This document shows, one piece after another, positions 1 to 8,449 of a stretch of DNA of 64,000 nt (position 1 is its first letter; every line of letters starts with the position of its first letter). Origin of the DNA: Maridesulfovibrio sp. (GTDB lineage Bacteria > Desulfobacterota > Desulfovibrionia > Desulfovibrionales > Desulfovibrionaceae); assembly GCF_963678865.1 (NCBI RefSeq), contig NZ_OY787459.1, positions 2,694,501 to 2,758,500 of the forward strand, read 5' to 3'. The notes under the pieces are model-generated. The model worked only from the letters and a program-made list of their open reading frames with translations. It did not search any database and was not told where the DNA came from. A program made the translations under genes and the position numbers.

Positions 1-110
1 ACTTCTATGGTCACTGTCCGTTTAAATCCGGCAAAAAGTTTTTCAAGGTATTCGAGGCTTTCTTGGGGTATGAAGTTACGGTATTTTTCTTCAGCGCTAA
101 GTGTGCTCAT
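1..110 (-). CDS. N-terminal fragment of an unidentified protein (cut by window edge)
   Basis: An open frame reads leftward from an ATG at 110 off the window edge and gives about 36 residues beginning MSTLSAEEKYRNF. A clear Shine-Dalgarno sequence (AAGGAGAG) sits a few bases upstream of the ATG, which is why I trust this start. The fragment is charged and helical-looking, with no signal peptide and no motif I can assign. It lies downstream of the radical SAM gene on the same strand, separated by about 130 bases with no obvious terminator, so the two could be cotranscribed. The function cannot be called from this fragment. Confidence 0.6.
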   Translation of the reverse strand, partial: MSTLSAEEKYRNFIPQESLEYLEKLFAGFKRTVTIE

Positions 111-242
111 GGTCTCTCTCCTTATCAGCAATGATAGTAATGCTTATTTCAATATGACTTATTTTAAGGGTTCGGAAAAGGTTTTTCCAAAATATAAAGC
201 TGAGAATTATCAGTAATAATTACTGAAAGCAATAATTTCAAA

Positions 243-1274
243 TTATTTATAATGAAGCTGAAAGGTGTTGCCGGGTTTAAAGGAAGTATTGTCAGGAGTA
301 ATACCAAGATCAGCGTAAAGTGGTTTAAGGCATGATTTATGGCCCCAGAGCTCACCGGAATATTTTTGCGGAACAATAAATTGTATGGCCTTGTCAGCCA
401 AGGCAAGGCGGGAGCGCAAATGTAAATACATGGCTTTTGATCGAACCATTTGCCCAAGTGCCGGATGCATCGGTCCGGCTGTAATATTCTTTTCAAATCC
501 GTCCTCATGCGCCACACCGATACGGATGACATGAATTATATTCCGCCAGAGACGCAGCAGGGCTGGAGCCAGTTCTTCTACAGTACGGGTAAGGGACCAT
601 GGGGTATACTTTCCGGCCCGGTACAGTTTTTCCAGTCCGGTTCCTTTTACTGTCAGGCAGGGGTAGATGCGTACGGCTTCTGGCTTGAATTCAATGGTCC
701 GGCTGACATCATTCTGAAAATTACCAGGTTCATCCCCCGGCAGGCCGGGCAGCAGTTGAATACCCAGCGAAATGCCGCTTTCACGTACTATATTGCAGGC
801 TTCAATCCCGGTTTGCGGGGAGTAATTGCGGCCTGAACGGCGTAGGACTTCAGCTGAAAAGCTCTGAATACCCAGCTCAATCATGTCCAGACCGGATGCA
901 TGAAGCTGCATGATTTGTTTTTGGTCAATACAGTCCGGACGGGTAGAACAACGAACTTTGGTCAGGAAGCCCCTTTCTTTAAATTCAGCAGCCAGTTTGA
1001 TGAAACGTTCCTGCCATTCAAAAGGGAGGGCCGTAAAAGTTCCGCCGAAGAACGCCAGTTCAAGCGGGGAACGATCTTTTGTATTGAAGAATGCAGGAAT
1101 CTCTTGTTTAATTCCTTGATATATTTCGTTTAATGTCTTAGCTCCTGTTCCTGTCTGCCTGTCCTGCGCACAATAGATGCATTTTGATGGACAGCCCAAA
1201 AAAGGCATAAACACCGGCCAGATGCGTGTTTTTGGATGTCCCGGTTCAGGGTGTTTGAAGATTGCTGTTTTCAT
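243..1274 (-). CDS. Radical SAM protein, Elp3-like family
   Basis: The 343-residue protein has the radical SAM iron-sulfur motif C-x3-C-x2-C (Cys28, Cys32, Cys35, in GCPSKCIYC) near the N terminus, followed by the glycine-rich FFGGTFTALP segment typical of the family's SAM-binding region. The start (PVFMPFLGCP before the cysteines) and overall length resemble the short bacterial Elp3-related radical SAM proteins (COG1243-like). There is no GNAT acetyltransferase domain as in true Elp3. It is probably cytoplasmic. The substrate is unknown; a tRNA or cofactor modification role is only a guess from the family. No strong ribosome binding site precedes the ATG at 1274. It is divergent from the HIT gene. 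Confidence 0.8.
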   Translation of the reverse strand: MKTAIFKHPEPGHPKTRIWPVFMPFLGCPSKCIYCAQDRQTGTGAKTLNEIYQGIKQEIPAFFNTKDRSPLELAFFGGTFTALPFEWQERFIKLAAEFKERGFLTKVRCSTRPDCIDQKQIMQLHASGLDMIELGIQSFSAEVLRRSGRNYSPQTGIEACNIVRESGISLGIQLLPGLPGDEPGNFQNDVSRTIEFKPEAVRIYPCLTVKGTGLEKLYRAGKYTPWSLTRTVEELAPALLRLWRNIIHVIRIGVAHEDGFEKNITAGPMHPALGQMVRSKAMYLHLRSRLALADKAIQFIVPQKYSGELWGHKSCLKPLYADLGITPDNTSFKPGNTFQLHYK

Positions 1275-1449
1275 ATCTGGAAGTCGCGGAGTTGAAAAAA
1301 ATAGGCAAATGATGCCTTTGTTTAATAAATTAGCTTGATTAAAAAAACGTGGTCGGTTATTTATCTAAATATAACTGTCTCTTGAAGCTTTCAGGATCGG
1401 TTTAAGATTATTTGTTCCAACATGCAACTCAAGAACAACAGTATTTATT

Positions 1450-1872
1450 ATGAATAATCAGGATTGTATTTTTTGTAAGATCGTTGCCGGGGAGATTCCC
1501 TGCTTCAAGATTTATGAAACAGACAAGGTGCTCAGCTTTCTGGACATCGGGCCTGTTAATAAAGGCCATGCTCTTGTCATTCCCAAGCAGCATTGCGAAA
1601 ATATCTGGGATCTGCCTGCCGAACTGGGGCAGGAGATTATCACTGCCTCCCAATTGGCCGGTGATGCTATTGTAAAAGCTACCGGGGCTGACGGGCTGAA
1701 TCTGATTATGAACAATAATGAAGCAGCCGGACAGCTTGTTTTTCATGCCCATTTTCATCTTATTCCCCGATTCAAGGAGGACGGTTTTGTCCACTGGGGT
1801 CAGAGTGAATATGATAGCATGGATGAGGCTGCAGCCCTTGCCCAAAAGATAGAAAAGATGATAACAGGATAA
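1450..1872 (+). CDS. HIT family protein (nucleotide hydrolase or transferase)
   Basis: This 140-residue protein is the usual size for a bacterial Hint/HinT-type HIT protein. The catalytic histidine triad HAHFHLIP is at His99, His101 and His103, and the N terminus carries the C-x2-C pair (Cys6, Cys9) seen in zinc-binding members of the family. HIT proteins hydrolyse nucleoside phosphoramidates or adenylylated intermediates; the natural substrate here is unknown. The gene is followed after about 130 bases by the IHF/HU-type gene on the same strand, which has its own good ribosome binding site. Short overlapping frames on both strands have no supporting signals. Confidence 0.9.
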   Translation: MNNQDCIFCKIVAGEIPCFKIYETDKVLSFLDIGPVNKGHALVIPKQHCENIWDLPAELGQEIITASQLAGDAIVKATGADGLNLIMNNNEAAGQLVFHAHFHLIPRFKEDGFVHWGQSEYDSMDEAAALAQKIEKMITG

Positions 1873-2002
1873 ATTACAGTAATTTATTCTTGCACGATAA
1901 CGCCTTTTACCTGAATCGTCGTACGCAGGATTTCAACCTGCTGCGGATAACACTAAAACCGCCGCCCCTGACCGCAGGGCCGGGGACAACGGAGGAAAGG
2001 AA

Positions 2003-2296
2003 ATGGCTAGCGGAAACACCCTTACTAAAGCCAGCGTTGTTGACTACATCTACGAAAAGACAGACCGGAACAGAGCTGAAATCAAGGAATTGGTTGAATC
2101 CATCCTCGACATCATGAAGCAGGCTGTGAAAAGAGATCATGCCATGTTGATCAGCGGATTCGGAAAATTCGAAGCTTACGACAAAAATGCCCGTAAGGGA
2201 CGTAATCCCCAGACCAATGAATCAATAACCCTGCCCGCACGCAAGGTTGTTGTGTTCAGGCTTTCCCGCAAGTTCAGATCTGAACTGAACGGGTAG
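2003..2296 (+). CDS. ihfA: Integration host factor / HU-family DNA-binding protein, IHF-alpha-like
   Basis: The 97-residue product is the standard length for the HU/IHF family of DNA-bending proteins. It shows the ISGFGKFE turn and the conserved beta-arm segment with ARKGRNPQTNE, which inserts an Arg/Pro tip into the minor groove, followed by the C-terminal helix ending RKFRSELNG. The N terminus (LTKASVVDYIYEKTDRNRAE) is closer to IHF-alpha than to HU, so ihfA is the best label, although the alpha/beta distinction is uncertain. A GGAGGAAAGGA ribosome binding site precedes the ATG. A hairpin with a short T run follows at 2354-2387. Confidence 0.85.
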   Translation: MASGNTLTKASVVDYIYEKTDRNRAEIKELVESILDIMKQAVKRDHAMLISGFGKFEAYDKNARKGRNPQTNESITLPARKVVVFRLSRKFRSELNG

Positions 2297-2353
2297 GTCG
2301 TTGCCGCATATGTTGCGGCCCGGATTCCTCCCGGTTTGATATTTTGCAATGAA

Positions 2354-2387
2354 ACAGGGGAGCTGGATTATTCCGGCTCCTGTTTTA
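2354..2387 (+). terminator. Probable intrinsic terminator of ihfA
   Basis: An imperfect hairpin (ACAGGGGAGCTGGA with TCCGGCTCCTGT, loop TTAT, small bulge) is followed by TTTTA, about 60 bases after the ihfA stop codon. Confidence 0.6.
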
Positions 2388-2440
2388 TACTATTGCTCAA
2401 TTTATCGGTTTTCGAATTCTTTTCAAATTTGATGTGTACA

Positions 2441-2480
2441 AAAAATCCGTCCTATCGAAACAGATAGGACGGATTTTTTT
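2441..2480. terminator. Strong bidirectional terminator
   Basis: A 16-bp perfect stem (AAAAATCCGTCCTATC at 2441-2456, complement at 2463-2478) with a six-base loop has T runs in both directions. It separates rightward ihfA from leftward rlpA. Confidence 0.9.
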
Positions 2481-2504
2481 ATCCAGTGACAGTTTGCCAG
2501 TGGA

Positions 2505-2577
2505 ACAAGCCCCTTTCAAAGAGGTAAGCCGCCGGAGGCAAAAGATGACTATTAAATAGCGCGGAGCAGCGCATCCA
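2505..2577 (-). repeat. Dispersed intergenic repeat, copy 1
   Basis: Read on the minus strand directly after the rlpA stop codon, this stretch contains GATGCGCTGC, then an AT-rich piece, then GCCTCCGGCGGCTTA and a short hairpin-like CTCTTTGAAAGGGG. The same order of blocks occurs at 12175-12255 after rlmH. CCTCCGGCGG is identical in the two copies and the flanks are diverged. It looks like a REP-like 3' element. Confidence 0.55.
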
Positions 2578-2579
2578 AA

Positions 2580-3449
2580 TTATTCAGTAACCAAAATCAC
2601 GTTGCCGTAATCGTTCTCGAGGGAAGCCATGGCATCTTCAGCTGCGGGGATGTTATAGAAATAACCGGCCTGTACGCGCATGAATTTCTGACCGTTCACT
2701 TCCACTTCCACTAAACGGGACTCTTTGTAGCCGCTGTTGCGCAGAGTTTCCAATATAGACTGTGCGCGGTTCCGGTCAGTGAATGCGCCCACCTGAATGT
2801 AGTAGTGCGCTTGGGCAGTGGCTTCTTCGGTGATGATGATTTTTTCAACTTCAGGTGCGGCCTGAACAGTTTCTTCCATCACGGCCTCTTCTGCCGGGGC
2901 AGCGGTTTCCGCAACTATTTCTGTTGATTCCACAGGTTCCACATTCACATCGTCAATGGTCCGCAGTTCTACAGGAGTCAGCCCTTTATTGACGATGCCC
3001 AGCTTGGATGCTGCGGCATATGAAAGGTCAATGATCCGCAGGTCAGGATCGGCAAAGGGGCCCCGGTCATTTACCCGGACAATCACTTTGCGTCCGCTGG
3101 CGCGGTCGGTAACTTCAAGCATTGTACCCATGGGCAGGGTGCGGTGGGCGGCGGTCATGGAGTACATATTATATGTTTCGCCATTGGCGGTAGTTTTGCC
3201 ATGGAAGTCGTCACCGTACCAGGAAGCCAGTCCTTGAGCCTTATAACCTTTGGCACTGAGGTGTGGAACATAGGTCCGCCCGTGCACTGTGTAAGGGTCG
3301 GTTTTTAAAACCGGTTTAACTACGTCCGGGGAATCCTGCTTTCTTATTTTATGTTGTGAAACCGGCCGGGTGGAATAAATTCTTTTTTTTGCACAGCCTG
3401 CGGGAATAATCAGCAGCACAGCTGCAAGCAGAAGTACATATCTGGACAT
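2580..3449 (-). CDS. rlpA: RlpA-family septal ring lytic transglycosylase lipoprotein with SPOR domain
   Basis: I place the start at the ATG at 3449, giving 289 residues, because GGAGG lies just upstream of it; an in-frame ATG five codons earlier lacks a ribosome binding site. The N terminus (MSRYVLLLAAVLLIIPAGC) is a lipoprotein signal peptide with the lipobox cysteine at residue 19. Residues of about 70-165 form the double-psi beta-barrel RlpA domain (ASWYGDDFHGKTTANGE, NDRGPF and IDLSYAAA motifs). An acidic alanine/valine/glutamate linker leads to a C-terminal SPOR domain (YYIQVGAF, at about 215-285) that binds denuded septal peptidoglycan. RlpA homologues cleave glycan strands during cell separation. 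The protein should sit in the outer membrane facing the periplasm. Confidence 0.92.
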   Translation of the reverse strand: MSRYVLLLAAVLLIIPAGCAKKRIYSTRPVSQHKIRKQDSPDVVKPVLKTDPYTVHGRTYVPHLSAKGYKAQGLASWYGDDFHGKTTANGETYNMYSMTAAHRTLPMGTMLEVTDRASGRKVIVRVNDRGPFADPDLRIIDLSYAAASKLGIVNKGLTPVELRTIDDVNVEPVESTEIVAETAAPAEEAVMEETVQAAPEVEKIIITEEATAQAHYYIQVGAFTDRNRAQSILETLRNSGYKESRLVEVEVNGQKFMRVQAGYFYNIPAAEDAMASLENDYGNVILVTE

Positions 3450-3607
3450 TTGAGCCTCCGTCATCTGGGGAATATTATTTACCGAAGCACTGCGGACGCA
3501 ATCGGTAATTCATCCATAGTGGGTGGAGGAATTAAAGTCCAGTAGTCTTGTTAAACATGCCTTCTGCCTTAAAGGACCGGAATCAGGGAGTCTGTTACTG
3601 GCGTAAC

Positions 3608-3638
3608 AAGAAAAGCGGTCCCGACGACCGGGACCGCT
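3608..3638 (-). terminator. Intrinsic terminator of the GGDEF gene
   Basis: A nine-base stem (AGCGGTCCC at 3614-3622, complement at 3630-3638) is followed on the minus strand by TTTTCTT, just past the diguanylate cyclase stop codon. Confidence 0.8.
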
Positions 3639-3680
3639 CATTTATTCTGACAGCTTTATATCGGAGGAAACCGACTTTAT

Positions 3681-5153
3681 TTACATGATACGCAGCTTGG
3701 GACGCATGGGTGAAACTACCACCCTGTTACGCCCCTGCATCTTGGCATCGTAAAGAGCTTCATCTGCCTTGCGCACTATTTCAGTATTCTTTTCAAGGCT
3801 GCCGGGGCAGACGGAAGATACACCTATGCTGGCGGTCACTTGAAAACTCTTATCCTGATAAGTCATGGTGGAGGATTCAATCTTGGTCCTTACCCGCTCG
3901 GCCAGCATCCGGGCCTGTTGTTCATTGGTATGCGGGAGCAGAATGACAAATTCCTCACCGCCGTAGCGGGCAATGAAGTCCGTAGACCGGAAAGTGTTTT
4001 CAAACATGCGGGCAACTTTTTCCAGCACCATGTCCCCGGCCATATGGCCATAGGTATCGTTGACGGCTTTGAAATAATCCAGATCGACCATGAGCAGGGA
4101 AAGATCTGTATTTAACCGTTGGTGGCGTTTGAATTCTTCAATCAGCCTTTCATCAAAGCTGCGGCGGTTGTAGACTCTGGTCAGGCCGTCACGATTGGCT
4201 CGGGTTTTAATCTTGTTGAACATAATGGCGTTGCTCAGGGCGAGAGAAAGGTGGTTCACCGCTGCGTTGAGGGTGTTAACCTGATCCTTGGCCAGCCTGA
4301 TGCTGTGTTCGCAAAGCATGACCAGACAACCGAATTTTTCACCTCGGGCAACCAGGGGCAGGGCCAGAATTCTTCCGGCTTCGGGACTGTAGACCATGCT
4401 GTTGTCCACAGCGGGGATGGTCTCGGCCATGTTGTAGCTTGAAACTTCCATACCGCTGAGCGTGACGATGTTTTCGATCATCAGCGCAATCCATTCGTCC
4501 TGAACATTTTCAACTTGTCCGGGATTGATGAAAATATCGGCGTCAATATGCTTTCCGGTAGGCAGCACATCCCAGAAGGCACCCTGTACGGAGTAAATCG
4601 GGAGCAGCATTTTCAGGTCTTCAGCTGCCTGCCCCAGAATATCCGCAACTTCCAGCCTCTCTGTGGCATTGGAAAGTACGGTATTCAGGAACTGCAGTTG
4701 CTCGGTCTTACGTGAAAGCAGTTCGCGTTCAAGGATGATTTCTTCGGTCATGCGGTAAAGATCACCGTAAAGACCGGCTATTTCCTTGGCCCTGAACAAG
4801 GCATCCTGCACCTTGGAGCTGGTGAGGGGAGAACTTACTACAGCAAGAAAACCGTCTTCCAGAACCTGTTCCAGATCGGCATTGTTCTGATCATCCTGAA
4901 TCAGGATGCGTTGCGTGGATTCGATATTTCGGTAAGCAGAGCGTTTTTCCTCCGGCAATTCTTCCCAGACTCTTTGCGGGATCCAGGTTGCGGCCGGCTT
5001 TTCATTCTTGCTCAGCTCTTTTTCTCCGGGCAGAGAACGCTCAGAAAAATTTCTTAAAAAGAATCCGGGACCGAGTGAATCCTCGATTTTACCGGCTTCG
5101 GTGCTGTTTAGACCGAACCCCCAAAGCAGTTCAGGCCTGTGTCCTCTTTTCAT
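3681..5153 (-). CDS. Diguanylate cyclase (GAF-like sensor plus GGDEF)
   Basis: The 490-residue protein ends in a complete GGDEF domain. The active-site signature is GGEEF at residues 398-402, and an RSTD inhibitory-site motif (RxxD) lies five residues upstream, so the enzyme should make cyclic di-GMP and be inhibited by its product. The central part (about 160-310) looks like a GAF-type sensor domain, preceded by a coiled-coil segment (EEIILERELLSRKTEQLQFL). The first 130 residues resemble a degenerate receiver-like or PAS-like region that I cannot name. No membrane segment or signal peptide is visible, so it is cytoplasmic. A GGAG ribosome binding site precedes the ATG. It is a single-gene unit with its own terminator. 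The signal is unknown. Confidence 0.9.
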   Translation of the reverse strand: MKRGHRPELLWGFGLNSTEAGKIEDSLGPGFFLRNFSERSLPGEKELSKNEKPAATWIPQRVWEELPEEKRSAYRNIESTQRILIQDDQNNADLEQVLEDGFLAVVSSPLTSSKVQDALFRAKEIAGLYGDLYRMTEEIILERELLSRKTEQLQFLNTVLSNATERLEVADILGQAAEDLKMLLPIYSVQGAFWDVLPTGKHIDADIFINPGQVENVQDEWIALMIENIVTLSGMEVSSYNMAETIPAVDNSMVYSPEAGRILALPLVARGEKFGCLVMLCEHSIRLAKDQVNTLNAAVNHLSLALSNAIMFNKIKTRANRDGLTRVYNRRSFDERLIEEFKRHQRLNTDLSLLMVDLDYFKAVNDTYGHMAGDMVLEKVARMFENTFRSTDFIARYGGEEFVILLPHTNEQQARMLAERVRTKIESSTMTYQDKSFQVTASIGVSSVCPGSLEKNTEIVRKADEALYDAKMQGRNRVVVSPMRPKLRIM

Positions 5154-5490
5154 GTCTGGTCTCCTTGATTGCCATGATTAAGCTGTCGGAAACAGTTTTC
5201 CAATCATGATTTTGCAAAATAGGGACCATTCAACATAAAGAGGATATAACATCTGGTTCATCAAACCATGCACAGAACATATATGAATAAAGAAATTGCT
5301 TTATTACAAGTGGTTAATCTCTAATATGGATTCGAGTTATAAATTTTCAATACGTCGGATGCAGAACCGGAAATACAATCTGGCGGATAAAATAAGGAAA
5401 AGACTGCCGGAAATCCGACGCCTCCCTGCAGCCTCGGTGGGAAAATAAAACCTTTGACAAGAGTGGGCCAAATGTGGCTTGAAATAACAT
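5154..5490. other. Divergent intergenic region without a convincing gene
   Basis: This region separates the leftward diguanylate cyclase from the rightward glycosyltransferase. It is AT-rich near the cyclase. A TTGACA -35-like hexamer occurs at about 5454-5459, but no good -10 follows and the next gene has no strong ribosome binding site. A 40-codon frame (5326-5448) has no ribosome binding site. Confidence 0.4.
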
Positions 5491-7149
5491 ATGAAAACTC
5501 AAAGAATATGGGGAACTCTGGACCCATTCCATGAAAGCGGGGCTATTCTGGGCCGCAAGGTTGCCAATGCGGGATTCCTGAACGGGCTGCTCAGTCGTGA
5601 CCATTTTGACGAGTATCACTTTTTTCTTTCCGGGGCAGGTACCAAAAAAGGGCTGTGCTCCTTTTTTCGTGAGAGTTACCCAGCTATGTTTGAACAGGGT
5701 AGGGTGAAAATCATGGACCGTCGGGATCTGCCTGCAGAACTGGCAAGCCGGGAATATTTTTGTTTTCACCAGTCCGACTGCATCAACTTTCCGCCCCATC
5801 TGGCCCGGGTCCGGAACCGTTATGCCAAAAACATTTTTCCAATCACCGGCACTACCCATTCCTTGAGTTACAGCAACTACGGCTCCTTTTTCCTCAATTA
5901 TTTATGGCCGGGAACCACCGGCAGGGACTGTATCGTAACTACATCTACAGCCGGGAAACAGGTTGTTGAAAAATATTTCAAGCATCTGCGTGAGGGACTA
6001 TGTTTGAGCGAAGAAACTCACCCTTCACCGCAGGTGAGACGAATTCCGTTGGGGATCACTCCCGGTCATATCCGGCCTGCAGATGAAAATATCAAAGCAG
6101 AGGCCAAACTAAATCTCGGTATGGATAGTGGCGATGAGCGGGTCAATATTCTTGTTTTCGGACGTATTGCCCATTATTCGAAGATGGACATCCTGCCGCT
6201 TTTCCGGGCCATGCAAAAACTTTTTATTGCCGGATTGAGCCGTGACAGGGTGCGGGTTATTCTGGCTGGCTGGCTGGATGAAGGAGACGATTTTTCCAAC
6301 ACCCTTGCCCAACTGGGACACAACATGGGGCTGGAACTTTCCATTATCGCCAGTCCTTCAGAAGAACGCAAAACCGACCTTTACCGGGCAGCAGATATTT
6401 TTGTTTCCATCTCCGACAACCCGCAGGAAACTTTCGGCCTGACCGTGCTGGAAGCCGGTGCAGCCGGACTTCCGGTCGTTGCCTCCGACTACGATGGTTA
6501 TAAAGATCTGGTGGTTGAAGGGAAAACCGGGTTGCTTATTGAAACCATCGGCCCGGAAGCCACCCCGGAACTGGATCTCATGGCCCCGCTATGTTTTGAT
6601 AACCACTACCATCTGCTAATGGCCCAGCAGACTGCTGTGAACACTCCCAAACTGGCCGCAGCACTTGCAAAGCTGATACACGACCCGCAATTGCGTAAAG
6701 ACATGGGAATGGCTGGGGCCGAGCGGGTCCGTGATAATTTCAGTTGGTCCAAAGTCATTGAAGAGCACATCAGACTCTGGGAAGAACTTAATACTGTTCC
6801 GGTGGAGGCTGATAAGCTGCGTAACCAGCTCCATCCCGTACAGCTTCGTTTGGGTGAAACATTTTCCCACTACCCGACTGAAACACTCAGCCCGCAGACA
6901 AAGCTGGTCACCGGTGATACCGGTCAGGCAATTTATCAGGGCCGTGAATTCCCGCTCATCTATAATGGAGTTGATAGATTCCTGAATGAGGATGTTGTTC
7001 GTAAAATGGCATTCTTCGCCCGCAAACCGTTGAGTGCAGCCAGTCTGGTCGAGAAAATGACGTCCATGGCCGGTGATATGGATCAACGGGAGGCCGAATT
7101 TCACATCCTCTGGTGCCTTAAGCACGATATTCTGGAAAAGGTATGCTGA
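5491..7149 (+). CDS. GT4-family glycosyltransferase with C-terminal extension
   Basis: This 552-residue protein carries the C-terminal Rossmann domain of group-1 (GT4) glycosyltransferases. The motif ETFGLTVLEAGAAGLPVVAS contains the E-x7-E signature that binds the nucleotide-sugar donor, preceded by DIFVSISDN. The N-terminal half (FHESGAILGRKVANAG) fits the acceptor-binding domain. About 120 residues beyond the usual GT4 end (from roughly residue 435) are of unknown role. No membrane segments are visible, so it is probably cytoplasmic or peripheral. Its stop codon overlaps the start of the next glycosyltransferase, which implies translational coupling. Acceptor and sugar cannot be predicted. 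The ribosome binding site is weak; the start is chosen because the family N terminus begins there. Confidence 0.85.
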   Translation: MKTQRIWGTLDPFHESGAILGRKVANAGFLNGLLSRDHFDEYHFFLSGAGTKKGLCSFFRESYPAMFEQGRVKIMDRRDLPAELASREYFCFHQSDCINFPPHLARVRNRYAKNIFPITGTTHSLSYSNYGSFFLNYLWPGTTGRDCIVTTSTAGKQVVEKYFKHLREGLCLSEETHPSPQVRRIPLGITPGHIRPADENIKAEAKLNLGMDSGDERVNILVFGRIAHYSKMDILPLFRAMQKLFIAGLSRDRVRVILAGWLDEGDDFSNTLAQLGHNMGLELSIIASPSEERKTDLYRAADIFVSISDNPQETFGLTVLEAGAAGLPVVASDYDGYKDLVVEGKTGLLIETIGPEATPELDLMAPLCFDNHYHLLMAQQTAVNTPKLAAALAKLIHDPQLRKDMGMAGAERVRDNFSWSKVIEEHIRLWEELNTVPVEADKLRNQLHPVQLRLGETFSHYPTETLSPQTKLVTGDTGQAIYQGREFPLIYNGVDRFLNEDVVRKMAFFARKPLSAASLVEKMTSMAGDMDQREAEFHILWCLKHDILEKVC

Positions 7150-8228
7150 GCAGGAGCGTAGTGCATCATACCGCTCTGGGGAAAAGCGGCGGAGCTTCAA
7201 AAGTAGCCCAGTTGCTTCATACGGGGCTTCTGGAGGCAGGCTGTAAGTCAGTTCATTCTTTCGAAGCTTCGGAAAATCCCGGTGATGAGCTTGTCTCCCC
7301 GGAGGATGCCGCCCGCAGGATTTCTGCGAAAAGCATTGTCCACCTGCATTCCTCGGCTGATCCGGCACGCTTTCTGCGCGCTCTTCCCCCCGGTACATCC
7401 ACAATCATCACTCTGCATGATACCCAGATGATTACCGGAGGCTGTGCCTCGCCCATGGGCTGTCCTGAATTCGATTCCGGTTGCTCTAACTGCCCACGAA
7501 AATTTCCCGAATCCGGTAAAACCCGCCGGGAGCGTCTGGAGGCTATTGTTGATTCAAAAGCCGTACTTGTTTCCCCTTCCGGATGGCTGGGAAGACTGGT
7601 CCGCCAAACTTTTCCCGGCTTAAAGCCCAAAATTATCCCAAACGGAATACCATGGCCGGATAAACCAGCCAGTAAAAATCAGATCAGGAAGGAACTAGGT
7701 ATCCATAAGGCTTCAAAAGTAATGCTTTTTGTAGCTCACGGAGGGGAGGAGGCTGCTTATAAGTCAGGACCGCAGTGGAGAAATTACTGGGCGGAAATTA
7801 AAGAATCCGTACCGGCTGCTCTTTGTTTTGCTATCGGAGGAAAGGAAAATTCACGGGATGGGGATTTTATCAGCATCCCTTACGTGGATAGCCTCATGCT
7901 GAATAAATTTATGGCTGCTGCAGATGTGCTTGCCTACCCCACACTTGGAGACAACCATCCATTGATAATTCTTGAGGCCATGGCCCAGAGTCTGCCCGCA
8001 GTCAGTTTTGCCGTAGGCGGTGTCATTGAACAGATATCCGACAGGGAGGACGGAATTCTGGTTCCCCCTTATGAGAAAGGGATTTTTACCGAAAAGGTAG
8101 CTATGTTGTTAAAAAACAGCAGACTTGCCCACGAGATGGGCAGCAGGGGATTTCAGAAAGGTAAAAAAAGATATTCCTGCGAAAGAATGCTGGATGACTA
8201 CATGAAAATTTATTTCACACTGGTGTAA
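7143..8228 (+). CDS. GT4-family glycosyltransferase, cysteine-motif type
   Basis: The ATG at 7143 overlaps the previous stop codon by seven bases (ATGCTGA). The 361-residue protein has the segment HDTQMITGGC followed by spaced cysteines (CP, GCSNCP), a pattern seen in a subgroup of GT4 transferases involved in polysaccharide or glycan synthesis. The C-terminal donor-binding region reads GDNHPLIILEAMAQSLPAVS. The first glutamate of the usual E-x7-E motif is aspartate here, while the second is kept. It is probably cytoplasmic. It forms a two-gene unit with the preceding transferase, so they likely act in sequence on one glycan. No polymerase, flippase or sugar-synthesis genes are adjacent, so the product is unknown. 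Confidence 0.85.
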   Translation: MLSRSVVHHTALGKSGGASKVAQLLHTGLLEAGCKSVHSFEASENPGDELVSPEDAARRISAKSIVHLHSSADPARFLRALPPGTSTIITLHDTQMITGGCASPMGCPEFDSGCSNCPRKFPESGKTRRERLEAIVDSKAVLVSPSGWLGRLVRQTFPGLKPKIIPNGIPWPDKPASKNQIRKELGIHKASKVMLFVAHGGEEAAYKSGPQWRNYWAEIKESVPAALCFAIGGKENSRDGDFISIPYVDSLMLNKFMAAADVLAYPTLGDNHPLIILEAMAQSLPAVSFAVGGVIEQISDREDGILVPPYEKGIFTEKVAMLLKNSRLAHEMGSRGFQKGKKRYSCERMLDDYMKIYFTLV

Positions 8229-8449
8229 TTAGGGTTTATCGTGTTATTATTTTATATATTTCAGAAAATTTCACCTTATCCGGGTTGACTTTTTTTCGTG
8301 TTTAAACTGGAACTACTTTTATAAACAAGAATATGAAGATGAGAAAAATCTTTCATTAACAAGCATTTCAGGCTAACATTATAATGAGCAAAGGCTGCTC
8401 AGTTATATGATGCTTGCTCGATACATTCTTTTTTCCGGGGAGGATGACC

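Noticed and set aside
5326-5448. A 40-codon basic frame (MDSSYKFSIRRMQ...) before the first glycosyltransferase
   Set aside because: No ribosome binding site and no recognisable motif; it lies in a divergent promoter region. Only conservation could rescue it.
6616-7404. Long minus-strand frame (262 codons) opposite the glycosyltransferases
   Set aside because: It is a shadow of two well-supported genes, without a ribosome binding site or a recognisable fold.
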